Assembly (NCBI GenBank): GCA_014529385.2
Contig: CM043966.1
Span: 105,163,087 to 105,227,086 of the forward strand
Direction: 5' to 3'
DNA from: Adiantum capillus-veneris
Lineage: Eukaryota; Streptophyta; Polypodiopsida; Polypodiales; Pteridaceae
DNA: 64,000 nt
In this document: piece after piece, positions 42,690-54,047 of the stretch
Layout of the letters: every line of letters starts with the position of its first letter
Numbering within the stretch: position 1 is the stretch's first letter
Program-made: the position numbers and the translations under genes
Notes under the pieces: generated by a model
What the model saw: the letters and a program-made list of their open reading frames with translations, nothing else
What the model was told of the DNA's origin: nothing
Database searches by the model: none

Positions 42690-43030
42690 TGGATAGAACG
42701 ATCATAAGTGCACTTTGTACTAAATTCCCACTCGACATGTACATCAGCATCACAATCTCTTTTGTGATTTTCCACTTGCTGAAGAACCATGAGAAGTGGC
42801 TACATTGCTGTTACCACCTTTCCTTTGAGCAATAAGAAAGGCATGTTCAATTGCACGCTTTCTATCCATGTTCTTTCTTGAAAGTGGCTCTTGCAATAGC
42901 AATGTGCATAATGCATCAAACTTGACAACCGTATCAGGATTTCCTTGGGTCATAAGTCTCCAAGTATTGGCAAAAGTCTAATAAGAATCTTGTAAAGCAT
43001 CTGCACAAGTGAACTATCAAAAATGAATAC
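42690..43030 (-). pseudogene. gag: Second fragment of Copia family C1 (gag)
   Basis: Reads VVKFDALCTLLLQEPLSRKN and LIAQRKGGNSNVATSHGS in the 42953-42750 frame, matching 796-960 of the first C1 fragment. It then matches 1140-1200 (GATGTxxATGxxGAGTGGGA) with an internal deletion, ending near 42690 where T1 begins. Confidence 0.85.
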
Positions 43031-43537
43031 TTACAGTGCAAAGTAATTCAATACCAAAAGTGGTGTGGTGCAATCATAAATTGATTCAAGTGATGCTTTT
43101 ATAGTTAACGACGATCATAGTGTGAGGTGAGGAATTTAGTGAATGATGTAAACCCAACATGGTGTTTGTGCTCTTGGTGTCAATTTATTATTGTTGTGCT
43201 TAATTACCAAGCAATGGTTTCATATGGTCTTGGTGTCAATTTATTCTTCTTGTACTTCATTACCAAGTAGTGGTGTCATATGTGGTGTGCGTAATTTTCT
43301 TTTGCTTAAACTTAAGTGTGATGAATGTCCTTTTTAAGACATTGTAAACTGTGCTCTTGTCAAGCATGGGCAAATGAAAAAAAACCAAAAAGGTGTACAA
43401 TTGCCTACAGCTATTTGCAGATGCGACTTGTCTGAATGACAAACAAGGCTGTTGCACGGACTTTTGAGTGGACACCCGCTAATGGCAAGCAATGGAATGA
43501 CATTAAAAAAAGATGTGTCCACATATATGATTCAAAA
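43031..43537. other. Unassigned stretch with a ~75-bp direct duplication
   Basis: CTTGGTGTCAATTTATT...TTACCAAG occurs at about 43156-43210 and 43228-43270. Small minus-strand ORFs have no support. Its right part (43440-43537) may belong to the Copia C2 upstream segment. Confidence 0.45.
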
Positions 43538-43815
43538 AGGATGTCTTGGTGTGTCCAACATCCCCATTCACAAGGAAAAATTGAAGTTGGATAAATTCAT
43601 TCTTTCAGAGATTCGTATGCATGCAAAGACAATTTACATTACTTGCACAGACACCACATTGGACCACATGGATTGCCCACTGTGGTTTGCAAAGAGGCTA
43701 TACATGCAATATGTTTTAAATGAGTTGGTGGACTTCACTAGTAGCAGGGCACCCAGCAAGGCCATAGTGGATATCCGCAAAACAGTGAGACGGTAACAAT
43801 GTCATGGGAAGAGCT
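43538..43815 (+). other. Conserved segment upstream of the C2 LTR (copy B)
   Basis: Counterpart of 10655-10934, with an open frame reading VSNIPIHKEKLKLDKFI and IYITCTDTTLDHMDCPLWF. Better preserved than copy A. Product unknown. Confidence 0.6.
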
Positions 43816-44595
43816 TGTTAGAGTTCTGATTCCTGTCCGGTGGTAGCTCCAGTATCTCCCAGGAGCAGATTAGGGAGTGAGGGCTGTTTTGTGGCTGTGC
43901 TCGGATGTATCTGAGGTAGAAGTACGTGTTCTTGGCGATCCACTCTACAATGTTGCTCACCTAATAGACTCGCATGAGGTGGGATCCCCATTCATAGTGT
44001 TTCTTGGGGTCAAAGTCTCGAGTGCTCTACAATTTTGCTACTAAATATGTGTGTAAGGTCACTTTTAGCGAGTTTACATGTATATTTGTATTTATTAGCC
44101 ATTTATCACGATCGTGGGGTTGTGTAATAAGTAGAGAAATTTTGGAAATTGCCTATATATGCACCCCTCCCCTTGTACTTTTGGCACGTTTTGTGATCAT
44201 TGTAGAGCTTCATCATTTGGGCATTCTCTCTCTCTCTCTCTAGCATTTTTCTCTTGCTAGTGTTTTGTGTGCGATGCCACCTCTCTCTAGCATTTTCTAT
44301 CCACCATCAATCTCTGTATCTCTCTCTTTCTCTAGCATTTTCTCTAGGAATCTCCCTCTTCATTTCTAGCGCTCCCCTTTCCCTTTCCATGTGCACACTC
44401 TCTCAATGTGGCATTGCTTGTGGTGAGTTCCCGTGCTCATTCGGTGGGTGGTACATGCTAGGAGCATCATGAGTACAAGGAGATCCATCATGATATATTT
44501 CAATTCTATTGGCTGCCCATTACAGAGAGGAGGTTTGCTCACGGTTGCAGACAAGTTCATCACCCAATTCCCCCTTTTCTGCTGCACCTTTGACA
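43816..44595 (+). repeat. LTR of Copia C2, copy B
   Basis: TGTTAGAGTT...TTTGACA, 780 bp, aligned with 10935-11677. It is followed at once by the PBS, so as a 5' LTR it belongs to the Copia sequence to the right. Confidence 0.82.
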
Positions 44596-44608
44596 TGGTA
44601 TCAGATCC
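44596..44608 (+). promoter_or_regulatory. tRNA-iMet primer-binding site of C2 copy B
   Basis: TGGTATCAGATCC directly after the LTR: one mismatch from TGGTATCAGAGCC, the common plant Copia PBS. Confidence 0.88.
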
Positions 44609-44639
44609 ATGGCATGCTCTTTAATCGAATCGGTGATTT

Positions 44640-46233
44640 GTGTGGGTTTTTGATACTGATGTTTTGGAACAAAAAGAGGTGGTTTGCAAAATTTTCTACG
44701 TTTTTCATTCATTTGGGACTAATTTCAGCTGTAGTGGGTAGATTTTTAAATTTTCTCACTTCTACCTTGACCTAGTCTTGTCACATGCCCAAGATCTCCA
44801 ACACCATGGAGAGGAGTGATAATTTTGAAAAGTGATGATGAAGTACGCAATGAGGGTACAATTGACAAAGTTGGTGAACAACCCATCAAAAGGAGTGGGG
44901 AGATTGGTCCCATTTCTACTCGAGCATAGGTGATCAACCAATCAAGAGACCTACCCTTCCTACTTTTCCGTTGGATTTGGTCTTTGACTCTTACAAGCTT
45001 GGAGGTTTTTTCTTGAGCAACTTTCAAAAGCCAAAGGACCCTACGGGAGCAAAGTTATGGAAGCATGTTGATGCTCAAATCTGCTATATTTCATTATCCT
45101 CAACAATACACCATCAATTATTAGCCACATACGATTGATGAAAGATGCAAATTTGATTTGGGATCGGCTTTTTTCATTTTATGATCAAGTTTCTCCAATG
45201 GAGTAGATAGCCCTCAAGGTGTAGTTGATGACCTTGGATGCAAAAAACTCTTCCATGCGGGATCGCATCAACAAGATGCAGGAGCTTCAACAAGAGATAC
45301 TTCATATGGGAAAGCTTATCAATTTAGAGGATATGGGAAATCTTATCAATTCAGAGGATATGGGAAAGATTATCAGTTGAGAGGATATGGCCATCTTGCT
45401 TTTGGACCAATCACTTTCTTGGTACACCAACTTCTATTCTTCATTGATTACAAATGGCTAGTTGAATACTATTGCTTGGGATGAGATTGTTCCAATGGTA
45501 CTGGACCAAGAGGAGCTGTTCAATACGGGGATGAAATCATGCTCCAAAGCCTTGATTGGTTCTTCCAATAACAACAAGAAGCCAAAGGGTAAGAAGAAAA
45601 GCAACAACATCAAAGACAAGAAGAGTGATGTGATGCTGAGCGGGAAGCCTTGAAGGTGGAACTGCATTGCAACAATTGCTGTGAGAAGGGACATTATTGG
45701 AGGAAGCATCCAAAGCGAGTTGGAAATGATTCAAATTCTTTGGTGACAGTGGTGTAGTCACTGGCCTTTATTCATTTGGAGATTCTTCCCTCAAGGACTC
45801 TCCAAAAGCGTTGGAGGTTGAGTTGAATCTTGCAAGTCGAGATGATCGTGATTGGATTTTGGATAGTGGTGCTTCACGGCACATGACACCTTTGTAGGAT
45901 CTTTTGTCCAACATGCAATGACACTATGGTACCATCTTCATTGGCAACAAATATGAAATTCCTATTCATAGCAAGGGATCTATGGAGTTTATCCTTGATG
46001 GAAGAGGTGATACACATATCTCCCATGTACTTTATGCTCCAAATCTGGGATTTCATCTTATGTCTATGCATGAGGTGTGCAAGCTTTGCATGGAGGTGAT
46101 TTTATAGAGGATGCGATATCTATTTGGGATCGGAAATCGGAGAAAGAGGTCAGAGGGGGCTCAGTGGAGAATGGACTCTATAGGCTCCATGCTCTTTCTT
46201 TAGTGACAAGAATACCTATAGGTGATATTTGGA
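44640..46233 (+). pseudogene. gag: Ty1/Copia gag-protease of C2 copy B
   Basis: Same order as copy A, with an internal deletion near 44975 (the LNGDNYAIW segment is gone) and an extra repeat near 45300-45390 (AGAGGATATGG copies). The zinc knuckle LHCNNCCEKGHYWRKH lies near 45660-45705. Protease DWILDSGASRHMTPL is at 45850-45895, followed by a stop, then FIGNKYEIPIHSKGSMEF and LYAPNLGFHLMSMHEV. It ends in GGTGATATTTGGA at the solo LTR. Confidence 0.9.
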
Positions 46234-47131
46234 TGTTAGCATATCACCATGATCGGATGATGCAGCCTAGCGAGAACTCAAACCAACATAAATATGTCAA
46301 TCTCAGGACATAGCCGACCCAGCTAATGCATGAAAATGTCAAATGCAACGACGAAAAAGCATTCAGGAGAGAGGTGTCACTCTCAAGCAAGGAAGCAACT
46401 AAGTGGGAAATGCCTAAGTCTCAAGTGCGGTCTAACTAACACTCAAATGGTTGTATAGGGGTCAAATGAACTCCAAATTACATGAAACTTGAGATTGGGA
46501 GTCTCTAGGCTATAGGAAATAGGTTCCCACCAACACTAAAACCTTCAAAAGGGGTCAAATGAACTCCAAATTACATGAAACTTGAGATTGGGGGTCTTTA
46601 GGCTATAGGCAATAGGTTCCCAACACTAAAACCTTGAAATGCCTAAGTCTCAAGTGCGGTCTAACTAACACTCAAATGGTTGTATAGGGGTCAAATGAAC
46701 TCCAAATTACATGAAACTTGAGATTGGGAGTCTCTAGGCTATAGGAAATAGGTTCCCACCAACACTAAAACCTTCAAAAGGGGTCAAATGAACTCCAAAT
46801 TACATGAAACTTGAGATTGGGGGTCTTTAGGCTATAGGCAATAGGTTCCCAACACTAAAACCTTCAAAAGTCACAGTTGGGTAGAATAGCAACCGCAATT
46901 GTTTCCACCTCTCAAATTCACAAAAAAATGACGAATGAGGGGTTGTTTGGCTCCTCCTAAAGCCTACTTACCTTTGTTCATTCTTAATTTCACTTAAGAC
47001 ACCATTAACAACACAAAACAAGCACTTAACATACTAGGCAACCTAGAGCTAAAACTGCTCATTGCATCGCACACGCACATGCACATGCACATGCACGCAC
47101 GCGTGCGCGTGCACGCACACACACACACACA

Positions 47132-47207
<76 letters not shown>

Positions 47208-47596
47208 CATAGCACATTGAACATGTACATGATGCCAAGAGCATGAGGAAGAAACACATGAAGTTTCATTAGCAATGCTTTTCTGTACAAGGAGGAGCGA
47301 GCACGCAAGCTTAGCCGTACTCTTCATTATGTAAGCTCTAAAGTAAAAACAACCCTTTAACAATTACAAATTTTGTCTTATGGGAAATTAGGTTTTTTTT
47401 GGCTAGAAAGGGTTAAGTATCTCCAAAATGTGATGGGCTTTGGCATCTAGCCTCTTCATTAAGTACAAAAATGGTTCGGAAATAATCAAACTCTTTTGAG
47501 TTCATGATTTACAACACCGGAAATAATAAACAAGGGAGGGAAAGTGGTTTTGTTGGCCCATTCCGATAGGCATGATTGGGCTCCTTTGCTTCAACA
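46234..47596 (-). repeat. Solo LTR of G2 family (1,363 bp) within Copia C2 copy B
   Basis: TGTTAGCATATCACC...CTTCAACA, flanked by TTGGA (46229-46233) and TTGGC (47597-47601), a 5-bp target duplication with one change. Removing it restores the Copia reading G-D-I-W-H-Y-T-Y-G-H-L-N. It is longer than the copy-A LTR because of a 230-bp tandem duplication (46408-46637 and 46638-46867), a further ~100-bp internal repeat and a long CT tract (about 47134-47205). Orientation is taken from G2 in copy A. Confidence 0.88.
47134..47205. repeat. (CT)n tract in the solo LTR
   Basis: About 36 CT units preceded by an alternating purine-pyrimidine (CA/CG) stretch at 47070-47133. Copy A has only the short CA part, so the tract expanded after duplication. 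Confidence 0.95.
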
Positions 47597-47601
47597 TTGG
47601 C

Positions 47602-48270
47602 ATTATACCTATGGTCATTTGAATAATGATTCTCTCTGGCTTGCTTTTCATGAGAAGATGCTTACAAGCTTACCAGATGTTGAGAGTAAGCATGGGAAAT
47701 GCTTTCACTCATGGGAAGAAACATCAAGAATCTATTCAAAGGCTTGCTACACAACAGTGAGCCATTGTCATATTGGAGTTAGTTCACACCAACCTTTCGA
47801 CCTATGCGGGCCTTGTCCCTCTGCAAGGATCTCTATTTCATGTTGCTGGTGGATGATTTCAACGGCTTTACTTGGGTATACTTTCTACAACACAAGTACA
47901 AGGCATTTGGCCTCTTTAAGAATTGACATTCTCTTGTGGAGAAAGAAAGAAATCGAGTGTTGAAGGCAAGGAATTTACCTCCAATGCTTTCATTTGATTT
48001 TGTGCAGACAATGGCATCAAGCATAAGCTTGCAAATAGTGGATCGCCTTCACAGAATGGAGTTGTGGAGTGGAAGAATAGGACAATGGTAGAAATTCCAT
48101 GCTTGAGCATCAAGACTTGTCAAAGTCTTTATGGGTAGACTTCGGTAAGAAGTCTGACATCTCCTACTTTTGGATTTTTGGGATCCATGCATATGTCCAT
48201 GTACCAAAGGAGTAGTACAAACATGCCATGCACAACAATCTAGATATCCGCAAAGGTGACTCCTTTCATC
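47602..48270 (+). pseudogene. pol: Ty1/Copia pre-integrase and integrase of C2 copy B
   Basis: Continues the protease after the solo LTR: HYTYGHLNNDSLWLAF, then the FDLCGPC-type block, then in other frames FHVAGG, DNGIKHKLANSGSPSQNGVV and EWKNRTMVE near 48010-48090 (integrase core with D-N-G and the P-x-Q-N-G-V-x-E motif), and DISYFWIFGIHAYVHVPKE near 48155-48215. No RT or RNase H follows. Multiple frameshifts. Confidence 0.88.
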
Positions 48271-48840
48271 TCTCACTGACATGCCTACAACTAGACTAAG
48301 ACCGAACCATCTTATACCTCAAATACATGCAATGGAGAGACCAAGCCACTCCAAGATCCCTGCAAAATCACTAATTACTTGCAATGCATTTGTAAAGACT
48401 ATTCTTGAAGCAGTATCTAACATCCATAGTCTGGTAGCTATCTCATTGAAATAACTTTGCTTCATTTAAGTAACAAAATGCACACGCCAAAGTGTATACG
48501 ATGCACCACAAGGCAATGACATACATACATCTCTTACTCCTACAATGTTTGACGTTGAACCATTGGCCAAGTGCACTCAACCAAGACTCCCACTAGAAAA
48601 AGTACTAAACCACTCATCACATGGTGTGACATGGAAAACTGCACCCTCATCTAGCATCCAAGCACGACATATAAACAAGAGAAACATTAGAGGTAAACAT
48701 GATAGCACCATCATCCATCTCTTTAGCATGCATCAAAACCATCTCTACATCTTGCATACATGCCTCATATTTTGAAAGCAATGATTTCTAATCTACCCTG
48801 TGTGAATACAATACAATCACCTTAAGTATTAGCATGAATG

Positions 48841-48891
<51 letters not shown>

Positions 48892-51027
48892 GAGTTATCT
48901 CTACAAACTTTGAAACATCACACATCTACTAAAAAAATGTTAAGAAGTCAAAGTTTGCATATGCATAAAAAATTTAGGGCGATAACACCAACACTATGGT
49001 GAGAAATCCTTCGAGAAAATCGACAAAGTCTCCCTGTAAATTGATCAAATTTCAATCAATGTCTCAACTATAATACACATCAGAGATGCAAAAGTGGAAG
49101 ACTACCTCAAGCACTACACAATCATGACCATGATCAACACATACAAAACTTGTAGCTCAGCATAGCTCTACCAAAGAAACTATACAAAAAATAGTGTCCA
49201 ACCTCTAACATAATCAATAAAAAACCATGCATAGCCAAGAGTAACATAAGCACAACGAGTAGCTAAGACTCAAGACTAGGATAAATACCTCTCAATTGAG
49301 CATAAAATGCATGATCACATGCATAAATAGATAGAAAATATAGTGCTAACCACTCATCCCACAAATAGTGCTGTGAAATAAGACATTTGCATAAATTTAT
49401 TGTAAGCATGTAGAAATTATAACCTGTGACTACTTGTTACTTGAATCCACAATGAGCATACAAAAATATCACTCCTACAAGGGTGGATACATTAACAAAA
49501 AACCATGTCCAAAAGTGAAAAAAATCTATCAAAGTGAGAGTCAAAACTTGATCACTACTATCAAAATGGGAGTAAACTGACCACTATAGCATTAGATAGT
49601 AAACCATGAATACATATAAACTATGGCGAGAACCTAGAAAAAATCCATTAGAGTTGTCTTGTAATTTAAGAGAAATCTCAAATAAACTTAGCCATAAAAT
49701 CTCAAATAAACTTAGCCATAAATTGAAAACCCAAAAATGCCTAAAAGCAATAATGAATCCAACTCGGGTATGCATGTAAATAGAGACTCAGTCTCTCATC
49801 CACATGATATCATACATCTTGCCAAACCTGACCATATGGATCTCCAAAACTTACAAAGAGAGGCAACATAAAATTGTGGATAGTAAAGAAAAATACATAA
49901 ACCTTTCAAGAAAAACCATTTCAATCACAAATCAACAATGGGTATATATAAACCGCCAAAGCTATGGCAAGGAGCTCACTCCTTCATGAGTTGCTTTTCT
50001 CCACATAACTCTAGATATCTGACCTAGACACCTACCAATATATGAAATTCAAGCTATAACAAGCTCACATGTATCCGCATATTTTGTACATGATAATAAC
50101 ATCGTACAACTCCATGCACAAATCTCTCTAAAAATCGACACAATCATGTGAGCATAGATCTGGGAAATGTACACACATAAATCTCAATCAAAATGTTTTG
50201 TCGGCCAAAAATAAAATGTCAAATCTATGGCCAGTCTATGTGTGCCAAATCAACTCAAAGCTTTATTGAGAGCAACCAATCTCTCACATTAAAGTATCTA
50301 GAAATGCACACCTATCTGCATGCCAGCTACTATAGCCATGAAAATATCACACAACCACATCAAGAAATGCAAAGCTAAATGAGATCTTAAAGAGGACCAC
50401 AATGTGATATACATGTCTACAAACCCAAACTACACAATGCTTTGTATTGTAGAAGTCCACCTATCAAAGCTTCTATACCTCAGATCTGCTACACATGTAC
50501 TTGCTCTAATTTTGATCATAATTTTAGAATATTGATATCACAATAACATTTGGAATGTGCCAAAACCCTTGGATAGACTACCAAATCATATAGATGTGAA
50601 TTCATATGTGAGAGATATGAAAAAAACAACGCTTTTTTGGTCCAAAAGTGCATAACAAACCTACTATTTTTGTTGTAATTCTAATCAAAATTTCAAAATT
50701 TTGATATCCCATTGTACATAGAACATGTCAAAACACTAATCTAGACTCTTGGATCATATCTATTTGACTTTTTAGGACATAGATATGCCAAAATATGTGC
50801 TTTGGATCCCAAAAACAACAAAAAACAAGCTATAGAAATTTCTACTCCTGTTTCTCTTTTGTAAAAATTAGTAAATTCTTTATTGTTTTAAGCTCTACAT
50901 AAGCTAAAAAGACATTCCTAAGATTTGCTCTTCAATATGAGTTGCTCTTACATTGCAATCTGCATGTACACAATGCCATCAATGCTACTGCCCCTTGAAA
51001 TCAAGAAGCTCACCATTGATCTAACTT
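48271..51027. other. AT-rich non-coding stretch, possible leader of a G3-type element
   Basis: No ORF above ~75 codons and no recognisable domain. A CT tract lies at about 48844-48889, and a 24-bp segment is directly repeated at 49673-49696 and 49697-49720. Its right end carries a PBS-like site for the LTR at 51043, so it could be the long leader of a minus-strand element whose coding part is lost. This is inference. Confidence 0.5.
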
Positions 51028-51040
51028 GGCTCCATTACCA
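51028..51040 (-). promoter_or_regulatory. PBS-like site at the left edge of the G3 LTR
   Basis: GGCTCCATTACCA on the plus strand; the complement of the iMet PBS is GGCTCTGATACCA, so three mismatches. It is followed by AT and the LTR start, as in many plant LTR elements. Confidence 0.5.
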
Positions 51041-51042
51041 AT

Positions 51043-52062
51043 TGAAAGATCATGTGTGCAGATATGTGTGTATGAGAGAGACTATCTAAGGGGTCTTTTT
51101 ACAACATTTGTCACATCTCACAAAAAGATGGTCCCAAGAGTAAAATGTCAATCCTAGGGAATAAATTACTCAACTAGGGCATGGAGGCATTCCAAGAGGT
51201 TGTTAATATCTTGTTTGAACACAATACACTCCATGAAAATAGTCTATGAACTCTCTAACTATGAAAAATGTGATTTGTATCTCTTTGATCCAATCACACG
51301 TCCACATGCAAAACCAATAGCAAATCAACTCCGATCAACACAAAACTTGGCATGCACAATCCTTTCTAGGTCAAAAGCACTTATAAACTAGAAAACCTAA
51401 AATATGTACATTGAAAAAAACACAATTTTTCTAGTAGCAAAATTGTAGGTCACTAAATCTAATGTTGGACACATCTACTAGGTGCTTCTATGCGCTGGGA
51501 ATCTAATGCAATTGATGGAATTTCAAAACAACGTTTGGATAGTGAGATATATCGTCTAAAAGGTCATAAGAGTCAATGCTCAGATCTCATGAATGCTTGC
51601 AATGTAGATATCCACATGTAGACCTCCTTGAGGATAATGTGCTGATGCTCTCAACTTGTCAATATGGTAATTGATGTGTGGTGCGATGCAAGGAGATGAA
51701 ATCTTGAAAGCAAGAGGGTGCAGGGTGCTCACAACATACATAGAAAACCTTATTTCCTTACTTTTGAATAATAAAACTAATTGTTTAAAACCTTACAAAA
51801 ATTCCTTTTATACTTTGACTAGGGGCCTCATGTACAAGGCCTAAAACTGCTTCAGGAGTGAGTGATCTATATTTGAAAATTGTCTAACTTATGATACAAC
51901 TTGAAGCTCTTAGCCATGAATTCTGGATAAATAAAAAGTGAACAAGGATCTGATGGTTTTTGACAAGAAAATAACATTCAAATTTTTGTTTACAAGGGCT
52001 CAAGAAACCTCTTGAGCATCTTTTTTTTTGGACCAAGCATCTATTGTTGGAATCTTCCAGCA
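51043..52062 (-). repeat. LTR of Gypsy family G3 (~1.0 kb)
   Basis: Right end TTCCAGCA abuts a PPT, as in G1 and G2. The left end TGAAAGATCATG is inferred from the PBS-like site beside it. No second copy is in the window to confirm the length. Confidence 0.6.
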
Positions 52063-52096
52063 CTCCCCCTCCTACTTCATGTCATCTCTGACATGA
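52063..52096 (-). promoter_or_regulatory. Polypurine tract and hairpin of G3
   Basis: Coding strand AGGAGGGGGAG next to the LTR. TCATGTC-ATCTCT-GACATGA (52077-52096) is a perfect 7-bp stem in the same place as the G1 and G2 hairpins. Confidence 0.8.
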
Positions 52097-53499
52097 GTTA
52101 AGCTTTGAAATTCTAGAGTCTTCTACCAAGATCTCTCTGTCTCCTTGAGGATAGGGAAGACTGGTAGCTGCTCAGCTTTTTGCTTGTGGCTCCACTTCTT
52201 GGGCATTCCTTTTGTGTCATTCTACATAGCTCATGTATAACCATCACATCACAAGAGCGGTTTCATCAAATTTTCAAAGCTATTCTTACATTTTCCATGC
52301 CTCCATGCATCCATTTAGCTTGTTGATTCTTTGGTTGTCTTAAAATGACTATATGATTCATGTAGAATGCACAAAAACTTGAATTTTTTTATTCATGCAA
52401 CATAAGGAAAAAATCACGATTTTTTCCTAACTATGATGGATAGCAACTTTTGGGGGATTTGGACCTCATGGGCTTGATGTACACTGTAAGAATAGGCTCT
52501 ACTACAAAATTAGTGAAATCTAGCTCAAGTGGTTTGGCTTGAACTAGGGTTTTTGGCATCAGCTCTCCCGCAAGCTTTTTTTGACTCTATTCACATTAGA
52601 TGTGAGATTTTCGGATTTAGACCTTACAAGAGTATCAACTCTAGCCAAAATGGTATCGGGTTGAAAACCTTGTTGGTCATGTGATCATCCTCTGTGGAAA
52701 AAATCGTGATATTTTTTCTCAGATGGAATATTTCAACTTTGATTGACTTTCAGCTTCGTGAGCATGTTCCCCATGATGTTTTAAAGGTACTGAACCATCT
52801 GTACCATAAATGTAGCTTCCCATACAATATTTTTTTGAATTTCAAGCTTTTGGCAAGGTGAAAAAAGAATGTTATTAGCAATTTGTCATTTGAATGAAGA
52901 TCTGACTATTGTCTTGGACTAGAGGTTGAAGACATGATGTAGTAGCCATATAGAAGCTGTTAATGAAGTGTGACCCCATTCCAACGTCATTTGGATGACT
53001 TTTTAGAGATTTTGATGCTTTTGCTGTCCAGCAGCCTGTTTGCTTGCATTGCTTTGCATGTAGAGTTTTTGGTGAGACTCCTTCATAGAATTTGGTAGCT
53101 TTGGTAACCTTAATTTGCAGTAAAGGTTGGTTATCATCTTGTTGAGTTATGCCCATTTTGAATTTTGACCAAACGACCTCCAATTAGACTTTCAAAAGTT
53201 TTTGTCACTTCATAGACTCTTCGTATTTGTATCTTCCTTTTCTTGCAATTTTTTGGGTGCTTTTTTCTGTTTTTTTGTTGGATCACTCCACTTTTTTTGA
53301 GTATTCTTAGTGAAAAGAACTATTATGTACATGAGTACTCACACCTAAGGGCCCATATATGATGTTTGTACCTTACTCTTGATATACCGCATCTTCTCAG
53401 GGCATAAATTCAAAATTTTGTGAAAAAAAGAAATCAAATGCAAGTTATAGCACAAAAATAAACAAAACAATGCCCCTTTTCTCATATGATCAATAGGTT
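52097..53499 (-). other. G3 internal region, mostly non-coding
   Basis: The long coiled-coil ORF expected here by comparison with G1 and G2 is not recognisable; at most its last residues may remain near 52100-52200. A 102-codon minus ORF (53183-52875) has no family I know. The stretch 53280-53500 resembles 19680-19960 of G1a (ACTCACACCTAAGGGCCCATAT), part of the internal leader. Confidence 0.5.
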
Positions 53500-53526
53500 T
53501 GCATTCAGAATGCATCCCCCCCTCCT
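53500..53526 (-). promoter_or_regulatory. Internal polypurine tract with hairpin (G3)
   Basis: TGCATTC-A-GAATGCA (53500-53514) is a perfect inverted repeat next to a coding-strand AGGAGGGGGGGA tract. Positional counterpart of 20067-20082. Confidence 0.6.
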
Positions 53527-54047
53527 AAATGAAATGAGTCGTCAAGGTCATTCCGTGCATGGGAATCAAAGGAGTGCCTTATGCAAGGCCTTGTAATGTG
53601 GCCCTATGTATGCATACTCAACCAATGCATGGAATAATGAATGCTGTGCAAGATGTGGGTCTTAAGGCAAGTGATTATGGGCATTTAATGATGAGGTTGA
53701 CCTAGTCTTGTGTTAATGAGCACATACCATGTAACAAGCATTGTAAGTTGGTAACGTGCTTTTAAATCAATGAAGGTTGAACTCTCTTCTTGCCTTGAAT
53801 TTTTGTCATAAGTTTAGACTCCACACAAGTATAGTGGGTTCTAACTTTGGTAAGTGTTGTGGTGTCTTTGAAGAAATTTCATGGATTGTTCTCTCCATGG
53901 GATGAATTAGAATTTTTTGTTTTAGAATTCAGAGTCTGTGTGTTGTTTTTTGAGTAGTAAGAAATTTCTTAGGTACCCATGTCATTGTGTCTGACTACTT
54001 GTGTTTTCTTGACCTTTGGAGTATGGATGACTGGTAGTGGATCAAGC
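53527..54047. other. G3 internal spacer
   Basis: The first ~130 bp match the G1a stretch after its internal PPT (TGTAATGTGGCCCTAT, ATACTCAACCAATGCATGGA). No ORF is supported. Confidence 0.5.

Noticed and set aside
53185-53500. Independent gene in the G3 leader
   Set aside because: Matches the G1a internal leader, which has no conserved frame.
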